DNA of 64,000 bases from Solibacillus isronensis (GCF_023715405.1 NZ_JAMBOC010000002.1:248001-312000); one strand, 5' to 3'. Positions 17,633 through 26,233 are shown, counted from the stretch's first letter. Notes: generated by a model not told the origin, from the letters alone. Translations and numbers: made by a program.

Positions 17633-18630
17633 GACCAGCTACCTCCTGTACGACGTAAAAGATAAGCAAAGAACGGTGCCCCGACAATCGCCGTTAAGAT
17701 CGACAAAGGAATTTCCGCCGCTGTTACTGAACGGGCCAATGTATCGATAATGAGCAAATATGCACCGCCCAGTGCTATCGACATCGGCAGTACACGTTCA
17801 TTATTGCTGCCGACAAACATCCTTGCGATATGCGGGATAATCAAGCCGACCCAACCAACAATCCCTGCAACTGCAACGGCTGCTGCTGTACAAAGTGTCG
17901 CCCCAGCAATAACAAGCCACTTCATGCGCACAACATTGATCCCTAACGACTTCGCCTCATCATCCGGCAATGTCAGTAAGTTAATACGCCAGCGCAGTGC
18001 AAGTAAAATGAACATCCCGACTAAAATAATCGGTCCGGCTGTCCATAAATCGCGGTAAGATGCCGTTCCGAGACTGCCCATCAGCCAATACGTAATCGCA
18101 GGCAGCTTTTCTTCCGGGTCCGCCACAAATTTCGTTAACGAAATCAATGCATTAAACAACGCACTTGTCACAACCCCTGCCAGTACGAGCATAAAGATCG
18201 GCATATTGCGTCCGGACCCGCCGATCATATACGTAAATACGATGGCCGCTAAACCAAAGACGAGCGCAAAACCTTGTGTTACATAACCATTGCCAAACAG
18301 TAAAATCCCGATAGAAGCACCAAAACCGGCACCCGCTGCAACCCCTAAAATATCCGCGCTCACTAATGGATTGGCGAACATCCCCTGGAATGCGGCACCT
18401 GAAATGGAAAGCCCCGCACCGATTAATAGTGCGAGGATAATACGCGGCAGCCGAACAGTCATGACTACGTTATATTCCATTTGTGTCCACGTTTCTTCTA
18501 TCGGAAAAATATGCGAACCGAGGATTTTCACCACCGTTACAAAATCGACTTCAAACCGGCCGATGCCAAGTGAAGCAACCGCAAGAACAAGCGGTAAAAC
18601 CCACAGTAAAATACTTTTCCACTTTTTCAT
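17629..18630 (-). CDS. FecCD-family ABC transporter permease
   Basis: 333 residues with about nine or ten membrane helices and FecCD landmarks: RLPRIILALLIGAGLSISGA, QGMFANPLVSADILGVAAGA, GWVGLIIPHIARMFVG. It forms the channel that imports ferric siderophore, heme or vitamin B12. It appears to act as a homodimer, since only one permease gene is present. The binding protein is 14 bp upstream and the ATPase overlaps downstream. Confidence 0.94.
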   Translation of the reverse strand: MKKWKSILLWVLPLVLAVASLGIGRFEVDFVTVVKILGSHIFPIEETWTQMEYNVVMTVRLPRIILALLIGAGLSISGAAFQGMFANPLVSADILGVAAGAGFGASIGILLFGNGYVTQGFALVFGLAAIVFTYMIGGSGRNMPIFMLVLAGVVTSALFNALISLTKFVADPEEKLPAITYWLMGSLGTASYRDLWTAGPIILVGMFILLALRWRINLLTLPDDEAKSLGINVVRMKWLVIAGATLCTAAAVAVAGIVGWVGLIIPHIARMFVGSNNERVLPMSIALGGAYLLIIDTLARSVTAAEIPLSILTAIVGAPFFAYLLRRTGGSWS

Positions 18631-18644
18631 GACAGTCCCTCGTT

Positions 18645-19775
18645 CTAATACTTCGCAGCGTCAGAAGATGGGTGTAGAATTTGCTCTACTTCTTCGTCCG
18701 TTACGTCATATCCGTAAAAGTCTTTATAGTAACTCTTAATTTCAGCGTTCATATCATAGTCGAATAGTTCAGGCTGGTTGTTGTTTGCCAACCATTTCAG
18801 CATTAACGGTGCATCACCACTTGGCGGGAACCAGCGATAAATCCCCAGCGGAATTTTATACACCTGCTTGTTTTTCACCGCTTCCACTTCACTCCAGTCC
18901 TGACCTGGAATTGTGTTGTTATATAAATCTTCCGGCTGGATTTCTGTGAAGTTCGTTATGTAGATAATTTCCGGATTCCAATTGTAGATTTGCTCCATGT
19001 TCACATCTTTGCGTCCTGTTACATCGTTTTCTGCAACGTCATTCGCACCTGTTGCATTCAGCCATTGATTCCCGAAGAAGTTTTTACCGCCAACTGTGAT
19101 TGCCTGTTCGGATAATTGATAAAGCATAAGCGCATTCGGTTTCTCTTCTGCTTTTAAGCTATCGATCTTTTCATAAATCTCGTTTTGTACTTCTGTACCG
19201 ATTTCGATAAAATTGTCCGCGCGTTCTGTTGTGCTCGCAATTTCACCCGTCAGTTTTAACCAGCTGTTGAATGTTGCAAGTGGCTCAGCTGCCGCTGCAT
19301 CGATCGCTTTAATCGCTACTGTGTTGATGCCCGCAGCACGTGCCTGCTCGATTGATTTCTCATCTGTTGCAATTTCAAAGAACACATCCGGGTTAATTTT
19401 CATTAATTCCTCGACGTTCATTTCTCCGTTTTGTACGAATGATGTATCCGCATTCAAAATTTCAGGAGCCATTTTCGATAAAATTGAGTTTTCCGCTGCA
19501 TTGTAAGAGTTCGGGTGCATTCCGACAATTTCTTTTGCCGAGTTAGTTGCGACATACCATGTATGGAAGTACGGTAAAATCCCGCCAGATACGATTGAGT
19601 TCACTTCAGCAGGAATCGTTACTTCTGTACCTGCCTGATCGGTAACGATTTTCTCTTCTGCTGTCGTTTCAACCTCTCCACCCGTAGCTGATGTTGTTGC
19701 CTCATTATCTGAACATGCTGCAAGCGCCATTGAAGCAAGTGCAAGCGTTGTTAAAATTGCCTTACGTCCTACCAT
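18645..19775 (-). CDS. Iron-type ABC transporter substrate-binding lipoprotein
   Basis: 376 residues. A lipobox LAAC near residue 18-21 follows a short signal. The rest is a TroA/FecB-like fold: IVTDQAGTEVTIPAEVNSIV, MKINPDVFFEIATDE, MEQIYNWNPEIIYITNFTEI. It is longer than simple siderophore-binding proteins and carries a C-terminal segment DYDMNAEIKSYYKDFYGYD. Substrate is not readable from sequence, but the Fur box in its promoter points to iron. First gene of the operon. Confidence 0.9.
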   Translation of the reverse strand: MVGRKAILTTLALASMALAACSDNEATTSATGGEVETTAEEKIVTDQAGTEVTIPAEVNSIVSGGILPYFHTWYVATNSAKEIVGMHPNSYNAAENSILSKMAPEILNADTSFVQNGEMNVEELMKINPDVFFEIATDEKSIEQARAAGINTVAIKAIDAAAAEPLATFNSWLKLTGEIASTTERADNFIEIGTEVQNEIYEKIDSLKAEEKPNALMLYQLSEQAITVGGKNFFGNQWLNATGANDVAENDVTGRKDVNMEQIYNWNPEIIYITNFTEIQPEDLYNNTIPGQDWSEVEAVKNKQVYKIPLGIYRWFPPSGDAPLMLKWLANNNQPELFDYDMNAEIKSYYKDFYGYDVTDEEVEQILHPSSDAAKY

Positions 19776-19857
19776 TGTTTTCTCTCCTTCAATATCTTTC
19801 GTTTTTCACGAAAATTATTATTTTAATAAAATATTGTTTGATTTCCATTCGAGATTG

Positions 19858-19887
19858 AGTATAATTGATAATGATTTTCATTGTCAA
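19858..19887 (-). promoter_or_regulatory. Promoter of the iron ABC operon with embedded Fur box
   Basis: On the minus strand TTGACA, 18-bp spacer, TATACT. GATAATGATTTTCATTGTC (19867-19885, plus strand) matches 17 of 19 bases of the Fur consensus and fills the spacer, ideal for repression by Fur with iron. A second partial match (GATAATTCATTTTGCAAATG) follows towards the divergent gene pair, so both sides are probably iron-controlled. Confidence 0.8.
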
Positions 19888-19955
19888 TGATAATTCATTT
19901 TGCAAATGAGAATTTGTATCAATTAATTAAATTTAAAGGATTAAAGGAGATTTTT

Positions 19956-20600
19956 ATGTCTGAATATAAAATTGTAAAACTGGATGGCGGACACGCATTC
20001 AGCTTAGAGGGACGTGCTATGAACGTTTCTAATGAACCAATGGACCATGTAACATTCATCGACCAGTATGAAATTTCAACTGCCGACCTTTCCGGGTTCA
20101 ATGTGATGGTCGTAACGGACTTTATCGATCAGGAACATCTTTATGAGCACAAACAAGTGATTGAAAACTTCTTAAATGAAGAGAAAATTATTATTGCCAA
20201 CACACATATTTTCCGTCCTTGGCTGCCAGGTTCCGGGCTGTTCATGCCAAAAGAAATTAAGTCACACGCGGATTATGTAATGGAGCCTGCAGCTGAAGGT
20301 ACATTTTATGAAGGTGTTGACATGATGGAGCTTACATACCGTAAAGGCGTATCCGGGTTCTATGCGCGCGGCTCACATCCGGTAGTCAACAAGGAATCGG
20401 AAATCGTGCTGCAGTTTACGGACGGCACACCGATCGTTTTCATCGACCGCACTGCTACTAAAGGAACGGTTGTCGCAGCATCTTGCCGTGATTTCCTGAC
20501 ATACGCAACGGGTGAAAACTCGACTCAGCTAATCGCACCACAGTTTTTAGCTTGGCTCGATCAAGAATTACTAAGTTTGAAAGAAGGATCTGAAGCATGA
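19956..20600 (+). CDS. Unknown protein, first of a Fur-divergent pair
   Basis: 214 residues from ATG 19956 (AAAGGAGA 6-7 nt upstream). It is soluble, with no signal or membrane segment. DLSGFNVMVVTDFIDQEHLY and IVLQFTDGTPIVFIDRTATK, then GTVVAASCRDFLTY suggest an alpha/beta fold like class I amidotransferase or ThuA proteins, but no catalytic triad is evident. It overlaps the next gene by 4 bp and shares with it a similar layout, so the two may form a complex. Being divergent from an iron ABC transporter across a Fur box suggests a role in processing the imported iron compound. Function unknown. Confidence 0.65.
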   Translation: MSEYKIVKLDGGHAFSLEGRAMNVSNEPMDHVTFIDQYEISTADLSGFNVMVVTDFIDQEHLYEHKQVIENFLNEEKIIIANTHIFRPWLPGSGLFMPKEIKSHADYVMEPAAEGTFYEGVDMMELTYRKGVSGFYARGSHPVVNKESEIVLQFTDGTPIVFIDRTATKGTVVAASCRDFLTYATGENSTQLIAPQFLAWLDQELLSLKEGSEA

Positions 20601-21208
20601 GAAAAATAGCCGTATTATATAGTGGTCACGCGCCACATTACGTGACATTCAATACACCGAAATTCAAGCAGTACTTCGAGAAAATCATCTATTTACCGCG
20701 CTTTGTCGAGGAAGATTTGGAAGGGATGGACGTACTGATCGTCCCTTCTCAATTGCACAACAAATTATTGTTGGAAGCAGCACCGGCAATCCGACGTTTT
20801 GCGGATAACGGCGGCGTTGTCGTAGCATTCGGACCTCAGCCGTGGCAATGGATTCCGGGCCAAAACTGGGAAACACGCCCGACGAACTTCTGGTGGTGGC
20901 TTGAAAAAGATGCCGACAGCGGATTACGTATAGTCGCACCGGATTACCCGTTATTCCGTGACGGGTTCCTGGATGAAGCTGGTTGCACATGGCATCAGCA
21001 CGGCGTATTCCACTTACAGGAAGGGGTGCAGTCACTGATTGATATGAAGGACGGCGGTTCATTGCTGTATGTCGACAAAGTCAGCTCAAAAGGCACTTGG
21101 ATCGTAACGACACTTGATCCGGACTTCCACTTCGGCTCGTATTTCATGCCGGCAACAGAGAAGTTCATGGACGGCTTCTTCCCGTGGTTAGCTTTCGGAG
21201 AAATTTAA
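20597..21208 (+). CDS. Unknown protein, second of the Fur-divergent pair
   Basis: 203 residues, soluble. IAVLYSGHAPHYVTFNTPKF, DVLIVPSQLHNKLLLEAAPA, FADNGGVVVAFGPQPWQWIP and GTWIVTTLDPDFHFG outline a ThuA or glutamine-amidotransferase-like Rossmann fold. Trp-rich loops (WWWLEKD; CTWHQHGVFHL) and three His could bind a cofactor or heme; this is speculation. It starts four bases inside the previous stop and has a terminator directly after, so the two genes are one unit. Confidence 0.65.
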   Translation: MRKIAVLYSGHAPHYVTFNTPKFKQYFEKIIYLPRFVEEDLEGMDVLIVPSQLHNKLLLEAAPAIRRFADNGGVVVAFGPQPWQWIPGQNWETRPTNFWWWLEKDADSGLRIVAPDYPLFRDGFLDEAGCTWHQHGVFHLQEGVQSLIDMKDGGSLLYVDKVSSKGTWIVTTLDPDFHFGSYFMPATEKFMDGFFPWLAFGEI

Positions 21209-21212
21209 TTAA

Positions 21213-21257
21213 AAAAAGCATGGTACCCGCAATTTGAATGCGAGCACCATGCTTTTT
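21213..21257. terminator. Bidirectional terminator between convergent genes
   Basis: AAAAAGCATGGT pairs with ACCATGCTTTTT. It serves the unknown pair on the plus strand and the Asp-rich lipoprotein on the minus strand. Confidence 0.8.
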
Positions 21258-21262
21258 ATTTA

Positions 21263-21547
21263 TTAATCGTTGCTGTTGTCATCTTTGTTGTCGTCAGTAT
21301 TGTCGTCAACAGTGCCATCAGTGTTGTCGTCTGTATTGTCATCTAAGTTGTCATCAGTGTTGTCGTTGTCGTCGCCATCAACATCTAATTCAACATTCAT
21401 ATCGTCAGTGTTGTCCTCCATTAGACCATCATCTGTACCGTCATCGATGTTGTTGTCGATGTTCGTATCGTCCTCATCGTTACATGCTGCAAGCGATAAT
21501 GATAGTAACAACGTCATCATCAGAGTAGGTGTCTTTTTAAGTTTCAT
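21263..21547 (-). CDS. Asp/Asn-rich low-complexity lipoprotein
   Basis: 94 residues from ATG 21547 (AAAGGAGGC upstream). Lipobox LAAC with Cys near residue 22. After it almost every residue is Asp, Asn, Thr or Gly in units like DDNTDD and DDGTDD, giving a tail of extreme negative charge. Such tails could bind calcium or iron at the membrane surface. The repeat DNA (GTTGTCATC-like units) is prone to expansion. No domain recognised. Confidence 0.75.
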   Translation of the reverse strand: MKLKKTPTLMMTLLLSLSLAACNDEDDTNIDNNIDDGTDDGLMEDNTDDMNVELDVDGDDNDNTDDNLDDNTDDNTDGTVDDNTDDNKDDNSND

Positions 21548-21822
21548 AAAGTAATAGCCTCCTTTGGTGTATGCTTTATGTTTCCCCCCATATATAAAAG
21601 GAAAACATCTTTTTTCATGTTTCCATAGAAAAAGATGTTTTAAATTGAAAAAACTGCATGATGATTGACCCTCTAGTACCTTTTTTCTCATTTATTGGTG
21701 CAGTTTAGCTATACCTTCTTTCCAACTCCTTATAGAAGCGTGTTTTATTAGTAAATTACATTTACGCTCTGCATATTATGTAATTAACGCAGCAATTTTC
21801 TAGCCGTTAGTACAAGGAGGTT

Positions 21823-22095
21823 ATGCCAATTAATAATTATAAAAACAAATCCAATCATCCCTCTGAACCAGCAGAAATTCAAATTGCCAGACTTGGTTTT
21901 ATTGCAGCAACCATTGTTACGCTTGGGGATGGGTTAGCAGCATTGGCTGCAGGTCTTGCTCTACAGGAATTAGAAAAAGCCAACAATCAAAATTCACAGC
22001 CACAATATGATCAATCGAAACAGATTGATTCCACACAAAAGCAAATTGATTATTTAATAAAGGAATTAAAACAAATCAAAAAGATTTTGAGTTAA
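21823..22095 (+). CDS. Small one-helix membrane-associated protein with coiled tail
   Basis: 90 residues. RLGFIAATIVTLGDGLAALAAGLALQE is one hydrophobic segment (residues 23-48), followed by a Gln/Lys-rich stretch ending in a coiled coil (IDYLIKELKQIKKIL). AGGAGG ends only 2 nt before the ATG at 21823, an unusually tight spacing, so the true start might be a nearby non-ATG codon. It is 18 bp upstream of the ferritin-like gene and probably in the same unit. Function unknown. Confidence 0.6.
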   Translation: MPINNYKNKSNHPSEPAEIQIARLGFIAATIVTLGDGLAALAAGLALQELEKANNQNSQPQYDQSKQIDSTQKQIDYLIKELKQIKKILS

Positions 22096-22113
22096 AGAAA
22101 GGCGTGATTATTT

Positions 22114-22533
22114 TTGCAATATGTTATACAACCATCGTTGAACAGCATTGTGATGGATCTCTCGAAAGCGCTTGAAGGTGAATATAATGCCATCCGCTTT
22201 TATGAACATTTAGCTCAACTTGCCCCGAATGAAGAAATTAAAAATCGTATTCTGGAGATAAGAAAAGATGAAATGCGTCACTATCATGGGTTTTCTTACA
22301 TTTTTACATGTCTTACTGGACAACAACCTTCTCCACGAATAACTGAACCATTACCGACTAATTTTAAGCAGGGCGTTATCACTGCATTTCATGATGAACA
22401 AGAAGCAGTGGAGTTTTATCATCGAGTAGCTAGAGAATCTACTATTCCGTATATCAGTCACCAGTTTTCTTCAAATGCTGCAGATGAACAAAATCATGCT
22501 GTTTGGTTTTTATATTTTATGAATCATTACTAG
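22114..22533 (+). CDS. Ferritin-like domain protein
   Basis: 139 residues from a TTG start (AAAGGCG about 10 nt upstream). The four-helix ferritin-like metal site is visible as ALEGEYNAIRFYEHL (Glu), EIRKDEMRHYHGF (E-x-x-H), HDEQEAVEFYHRVA and NAADEQNHAVWFLYF (E-x-x-H). The pattern is closer to rubrerythrin/CotJC-like proteins than to storage ferritin. It could handle iron or peroxide or belong to the spore coat. Confidence 0.75.
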   Translation: MQYVIQPSLNSIVMDLSKALEGEYNAIRFYEHLAQLAPNEEIKNRILEIRKDEMRHYHGFSYIFTCLTGQQPSPRITEPLPTNFKQGVITAFHDEQEAVEFYHRVARESTIPYISHQFSSNAADEQNHAVWFLYFMNHY

Positions 22534-22699
22534 TATTTTTTTAGGGGGCATCAATACCCTCCTTTTGCGAATTATTACTGCCTGGAATGGACCACAAGTT
22601 TATCCTGTTTAACGCGATATATTATATGCAGTCTTGTCCGGAAATGGACATATGTATGTTATTACTTACGAAATCATATTCATTCACCGATTGATAAAG

Positions 22700-22733
22700 A
22701 AAAAATTATAGAGAGGGTTTCCCCCCTCTATAT
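22700..22733 (-). terminator. Terminator of the YusW-like lipoprotein gene
   Basis: On the minus strand ATAGAGGGGGGAAACCCTCTCTAT folds into a stem and is followed by AATTTTTTC. Confidence 0.75.
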
Positions 22734-22737
22734 TCAA

Positions 22738-23256
22738 TTATTTAGTATGGTGATAATGTTTCACTTCACCGTTTTTGAATTTCACTTCAAGCTCAAAGGT
22801 CTTATAGTTCTCATCTAGGGCAAATGCTTTCATAACTTCATTACGGACATCGTCATCACTCGTAGTTTCATCAAATGTAAGTTGTTCTAATGCTTTGACA
22901 AAATTGTCGTAGGCTTGATCCCCTTTATACTCAACACCTTTAACTTCATCTTCATGTTCAGCATAAATGTAGTTTCCATCGTTCTCATATTCAATATTGT
23001 ACGATTTGTCATTTGCGTATTCTACGTCTAAATCGAACTCAGTAAATGTATAATTTACATCTTCCACTTTAATTTTAGTTCGTTCATCTTCATTATCATT
23101 TACCGTGTTATTAGCGGTATTATTGTTTTTCGTTGTTTCATCCACCGTACTGTTATTTCCTGTAACATCGTTCTCTGTCTTTGTATCGTTATTATTACAG
23201 CCGTACAATGCTCCTAATAATAATGGCATTACAAGAATTCCTTTAAATAGTTTCAT
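22738..23256 (-). CDS. YusW-like lipoprotein
   Basis: 172 residues from ATG 23256 (AAAGGAGAA upstream). Lipobox LYGC near residue 17-20, then an Asn/Thr-rich linker (about 21-60). Then a YusW-type domain with TFTEFDLDVEYANDKSYNIE, NFVKALEQLTFDETT and FELEVKFKNGEVKHYH. The family is small, exported and of unknown role in bacilli. A terminator follows. Confidence 0.75.
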   Translation of the reverse strand: MKLFKGILVMPLLLGALYGCNNNDTKTENDVTGNNSTVDETTKNNNTANNTVNDNEDERTKIKVEDVNYTFTEFDLDVEYANDKSYNIEYENDGNYIYAEHEDEVKGVEYKGDQAYDNFVKALEQLTFDETTSDDDVRNEVMKAFALDENYKTFELEVKFKNGEVKHYHHTK

Positions 23257-23407
23257 TAAACATTCTCCTTTACAAATAGTTTTGACAATAAAAAGTATCT
23301 CCATATTTAAATAATCTATCCATTTCTACAATCAATTAATAATTTTTCCCCTATATAAATGCGAGGATATGATCCGAATCGCTGCTCGTTGGAAAAACAA
23401 TACCCAA

Positions 23408-23444
23408 CAAAAAAACAGCATCGGCAAAATCCCCGATGCTGTTC
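23408..23444 (-). terminator. Terminator of the MFS exporter gene
   Basis: AACAGCATCGG pairs with CCGATGCTGTT, flanked by an A-run that reads as T7 on the minus strand. Confidence 0.8.
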
Positions 23445-23492
23445 TATAAACGATTCACTACAAATTTGAGCAGTTAATTCATAGCTATTAAA

Positions 23493-24908
23493 TTAATTTC
23501 CGACCGGCTTGCTGTTCTTAATGAAGAACGATCCAACCAATCCTAATACCGACACGACTGTCACAACGATGAACGCTGAATGGACACCGTGTGCTAAAAA
23601 TTCTGCCGGCAAGGCGTTGCTGAATTTTTCGATATAGTTTTGCTGACCGATTGTGTACATTGTGATCGCAATTGCTGTACCTGAAGCACCGGCGATTTGC
23701 GTTAATGTGTTTAATGCTGCTGAACCGTCAGCGAATTTCTGCGGTGCTAATGAGTTCATCGCATTTGTCTGTGCTGGCATGATTGTCATCGATACCCCGA
23801 CAAAGAATACACATAAGTTAACGATAATGATCCATGTTGCTGTTGTTGCCGAAATTGTTGTCAAGAATACGATCATTGACACTAAAATCATCGTAAACCC
23901 GATACGTGTGAAGATTTTCGCTCCGACTTTATCAAAGTTCGTACCAACGATTGGGGACATGATGATATTTAAAATGTTACCTGGCAACATACATAAGCCT
24001 GCCGTCAATGCGGCGAAACCTAATACTGTTTTCAGGAACATCGGCACTAGGATCGCCACTGATAGAATCATGAACATGGTTGCGACCATCAATGCGACAC
24101 CTAAAGAGAACATTGGTGATTTAAATACCGATAAGTCGATCATTGGCTCATCCATTTTTGTTTGGCGAATGCCGAAAACTACTAATAAAACGAAACCAAC
24201 GACAAGTGGTACCCAAACGATTGGTTTTGTAATCGATTGCTCGGCTAATGTTGCTAACGCGAATACAACACCACCGAAACCGAACGTAGAAGCGATTAAT
24301 GATAATAAATCAATTTTTGGACGTGTTACGTTGGATACATTGTCCACTTTAGAAAGTGCTAAAACGATTACAACGGCATACACAATGACCATAATCCAGA
24401 AAATATATCTCCAGCTTAATGAAGATACGATTAAACCAGCAATTGATGGACCTAATGCCGGACCTGCTGTTAAAATAATCCCGACGATCCCCATGACGGC
24501 ACCGCGCTTTTGCACCGGGAAAATTAGCATTACGACACTGAACATTAACGGTAAAATAATTCCTGTTGCAAGTGCTTGTACGAAACGACCTGCTAGTAAT
24601 ACTTCAAAGTTCGGTGCTAATGCGCCTAATAACGAACCGATCACCGCGAACAAAACTGCCGCCACTACTAATTGACGTGTTGTAAACCAGCGTACTAAAT
24701 AAGATGATAATGGAACTAATACAGCTAATACTAATAAATAGCCTGTTGTTAACCACGCGGCTGATGCGGCCGATACACCGAAGTCATCCATAATATTTGT
24801 TAACGCCATGTTTAATGCCGTTTCACCAAATAAACCAACGAATGTACTGATCATCAGAACAGCTGCCATACCTTTTGGGCTTTTCACATTAAAAATTGGT
24901 GCTGCCAT
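23493..24908 (-). CDS. DHA2-type multidrug exporter (14-helix MFS)
   Basis: 471 residues with about 14 hydrophobic helices, the size of EmrB/QacA/LmrB drug:proton antiporters. Landmarks are DFGVSAASAAWLTTGYLLVL, RFVQALATGIILPLMFSVVM and the GPALGPSIAGLIV antiporter motif in helix 5. The TetR gene 465 bp upstream on the same strand and the shared operator support drug-inducible control. Substrate unknown; LmrB of B. subtilis (lincomycin, puromycin) is the closest known logic. Confidence 0.93.
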   Translation of the reverse strand: MAAPIFNVKSPKGMAAVLMISTFVGLFGETALNMALTNIMDDFGVSAASAAWLTTGYLLVLAVLVPLSSYLVRWFTTRQLVVAAVLFAVIGSLLGALAPNFEVLLAGRFVQALATGIILPLMFSVVMLIFPVQKRGAVMGIVGIILTAGPALGPSIAGLIVSSLSWRYIFWIMVIVYAVVIVLALSKVDNVSNVTRPKIDLLSLIASTFGFGGVVFALATLAEQSITKPIVWVPLVVGFVLLVVFGIRQTKMDEPMIDLSVFKSPMFSLGVALMVATMFMILSVAILVPMFLKTVLGFAALTAGLCMLPGNILNIIMSPIVGTNFDKVGAKIFTRIGFTMILVSMIVFLTTISATTATWIIIVNLCVFFVGVSMTIMPAQTNAMNSLAPQKFADGSAALNTLTQIAGASGTAIAITMYTIGQQNYIEKFSNALPAEFLAHGVHSAFIVVTVVSVLGLVGSFFIKNSKPVGN

Positions 24909-25062
24909 TTTTTGTTTCCTCCTATTGTATAAGACTCTTTTATGAAAGATGATAATTGCTTTATATCATGCTTTTTGCTGTTATATAACGAAAGCTTCAA
25001 ACAGCACGCTTTAAAATATATCAAATTTTTTCATGAAAATTCAATCGCTCAGGAGAAAAATA

Positions 25063-25080
25063 TTAGACCGGTCATTATAA
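25063..25080 (-). promoter_or_regulatory. TetR-family operator upstream of the exporter
   Basis: TTAGACCGGTCATTATAA matches the second site at 25973-25991 (TTAGACCAGTTGTTATAGA on the other strand) in 14-15 positions. It resembles the LmrA/YxaF box of B. subtilis (ATAGACC-type) as I recall it. Confidence 0.7.
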
Positions 25081-25333
25081 TTGTGAACATCCATTATCCA
25101 TTTTTAACCTTAAATAGGCCTATCTTTCGTAGACATTTTTTAACATATTTTTATGAAAACGATTGCACTTTTTTCAATAAATTATAGAGAGAAACAACAA
25201 GAACGTTGCTACATCAACATTTGCAAACGATTTCAACTCTATTGCTATGAAAAACAATAATTTTGCAATAGTTTTCCACACACTTATTTCGAAAATCAGG
25301 CTAATTGTGAACAACTTTTATTTGCGACAACAA

Positions 25334-25372
25334 CAAAAAAGCCTGTCCAGAAATCACATTCCGGACAAGCCT
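25334..25372 (-). terminator. Terminator of the tetR gene
   Basis: On the minus strand the 3' side GCTTGTCCGGAA pairs with TTCTGGACAGGC, followed by TTTTTTG. The stem abuts the stop codon. Confidence 0.75.
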
Positions 25373-25957
25373 TTACTTATACTGCGCAAGCAACGCAGGG
25401 ATGACTTTGCTTATATTTAATAACGGCTCATTCGAATGCTGGGACAATGACAATGTAACCGCCCCTTCAATCATTGCGCTTACCGCTTTACTCAGTGTGA
25501 CAGCCGCTTCATCACTAAACCCGTTGGCAATCAATTTTGTGTAATAGATCGATTCCCAGTACTTATACGTGTCGCCGCATACTTTCCGCAAACGCTCATT
25601 CATAAATGCTGATTCCGCCGCAAGCAGTCCGAATGGCATCATCGTATAGGAATGCTCCTCAAGTCCATTGTCCAAATCAAATAAATCAGCCATCGCTAAA
25701 ATATGGGCATTCAGTGCTGCCTCCACATCCTCAAACTCATTCATATAATGCTGAATAACTGCACCGATCCGCCGTTTTGACAATACAATCGCTTCTTCGG
25801 CAAGCTGCTCTTTGCCTTCAGGAAAATAGTGATACAGCGACCCTTTTGGTGATCCCGATTCTTTTATAATCTGATTTAAACCGGTCCCGTGAAAACCTTG
25901 AAAGTAAAACAACCGTGTCGCTGTTTCTAAAATTTTATCTTTCGTTTGATTAGACAT
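25373..25957 (-). CDS. TetR/AcrR-family repressor (LmrA/YxaF-like)
   Basis: 194 residues. The N-terminal HTH DKILETATRLFYFQGFHGTG, LNQIIKESGSPKGSLYHYF is typical of the family. The C-terminal part matches the TetR_C group of LmrA/YxaF (GLLAAESAFMNERLRKVCGD). It likely represses itself and the exporter through the paired operators at 25063 and 25973 and is released by a drug ligand. Confidence 0.9.
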   Translation of the reverse strand: MSNQTKDKILETATRLFYFQGFHGTGLNQIIKESGSPKGSLYHYFPEGKEQLAEEAIVLSKRRIGAVIQHYMNEFEDVEAALNAHILAMADLFDLDNGLEEHSYTMMPFGLLAAESAFMNERLRKVCGDTYKYWESIYYTKLIANGFSDEAAVTLSKAVSAMIEGAVTLSLSQHSNEPLLNISKVIPALLAQYK

Positions 25958-25972
25958 ACCGTTCCCTCACCA

Positions 25973-25991
25973 TCTATAACAACTGGTCTAA
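25973..25991 (-). promoter_or_regulatory. TetR-family operator in front of tetR
   Basis: On the minus strand TTAGACCAGTTGTTATAGA lies 16 bp before the tetR start codon, so autoregulation is likely. Confidence 0.7.
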
Positions 25992-26109
25992 TTTCAACCA
26001 AGTATGTGCCGTTAAATTTGAATAGATTAAACATATCACATATTCTGTCGCTTATATAATAACAAGATGCCAACGTTCACAAACTTTCAACAAATTATCC
26101 CCCAGATTT

Positions 26110-26217
26110 TCTAATAAAATCCTAAATGTTCTAAAATAAATTTATTTGTTCTAATATATTGCTGAACTCCTATTATAAATGCCCGAAGTGCTAATAAGTG
26201 TTTCGGATGTTCTAATA
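26110..26217 (+). repeat. Phased TCTAATA array A (about 20-bp period)
   Basis: TCTAATA occurs exactly at 26110, 26150 and 26211. Near copies are TCTAAAATA at 26130 and GCTAATA at 26190, with a degenerate one near 26170. Successive intervals are 20-21 bp. The DNA between units differs. It lies between the eno terminator and the tetR operator. Confidence 0.75.
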
Positions 26218-26233
26218 AAGCTCAGGCCCACAC

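Larger units (their letters stand above)
24909..25372. other. Long AT-rich leader between tetR and the exporter gene
   Basis: 464 bp without a gene. It contains the LmrA/YxaF-type operator (25063-25080) 155 bp before the exporter start and the tetR terminator at the far end. The leader between operator and ATG is long and AT-rich; no attenuator-like hairpin series was found. Confidence 0.45.

Noticed and set aside
23653..24675. 340-codon plus-strand frame opposite the MFS exporter
   Set aside because: Its composition (Thr, Ile, Asn, Pro runs) is the complement of hydrophobic helices; no start signals, and the exporter is clearly real.
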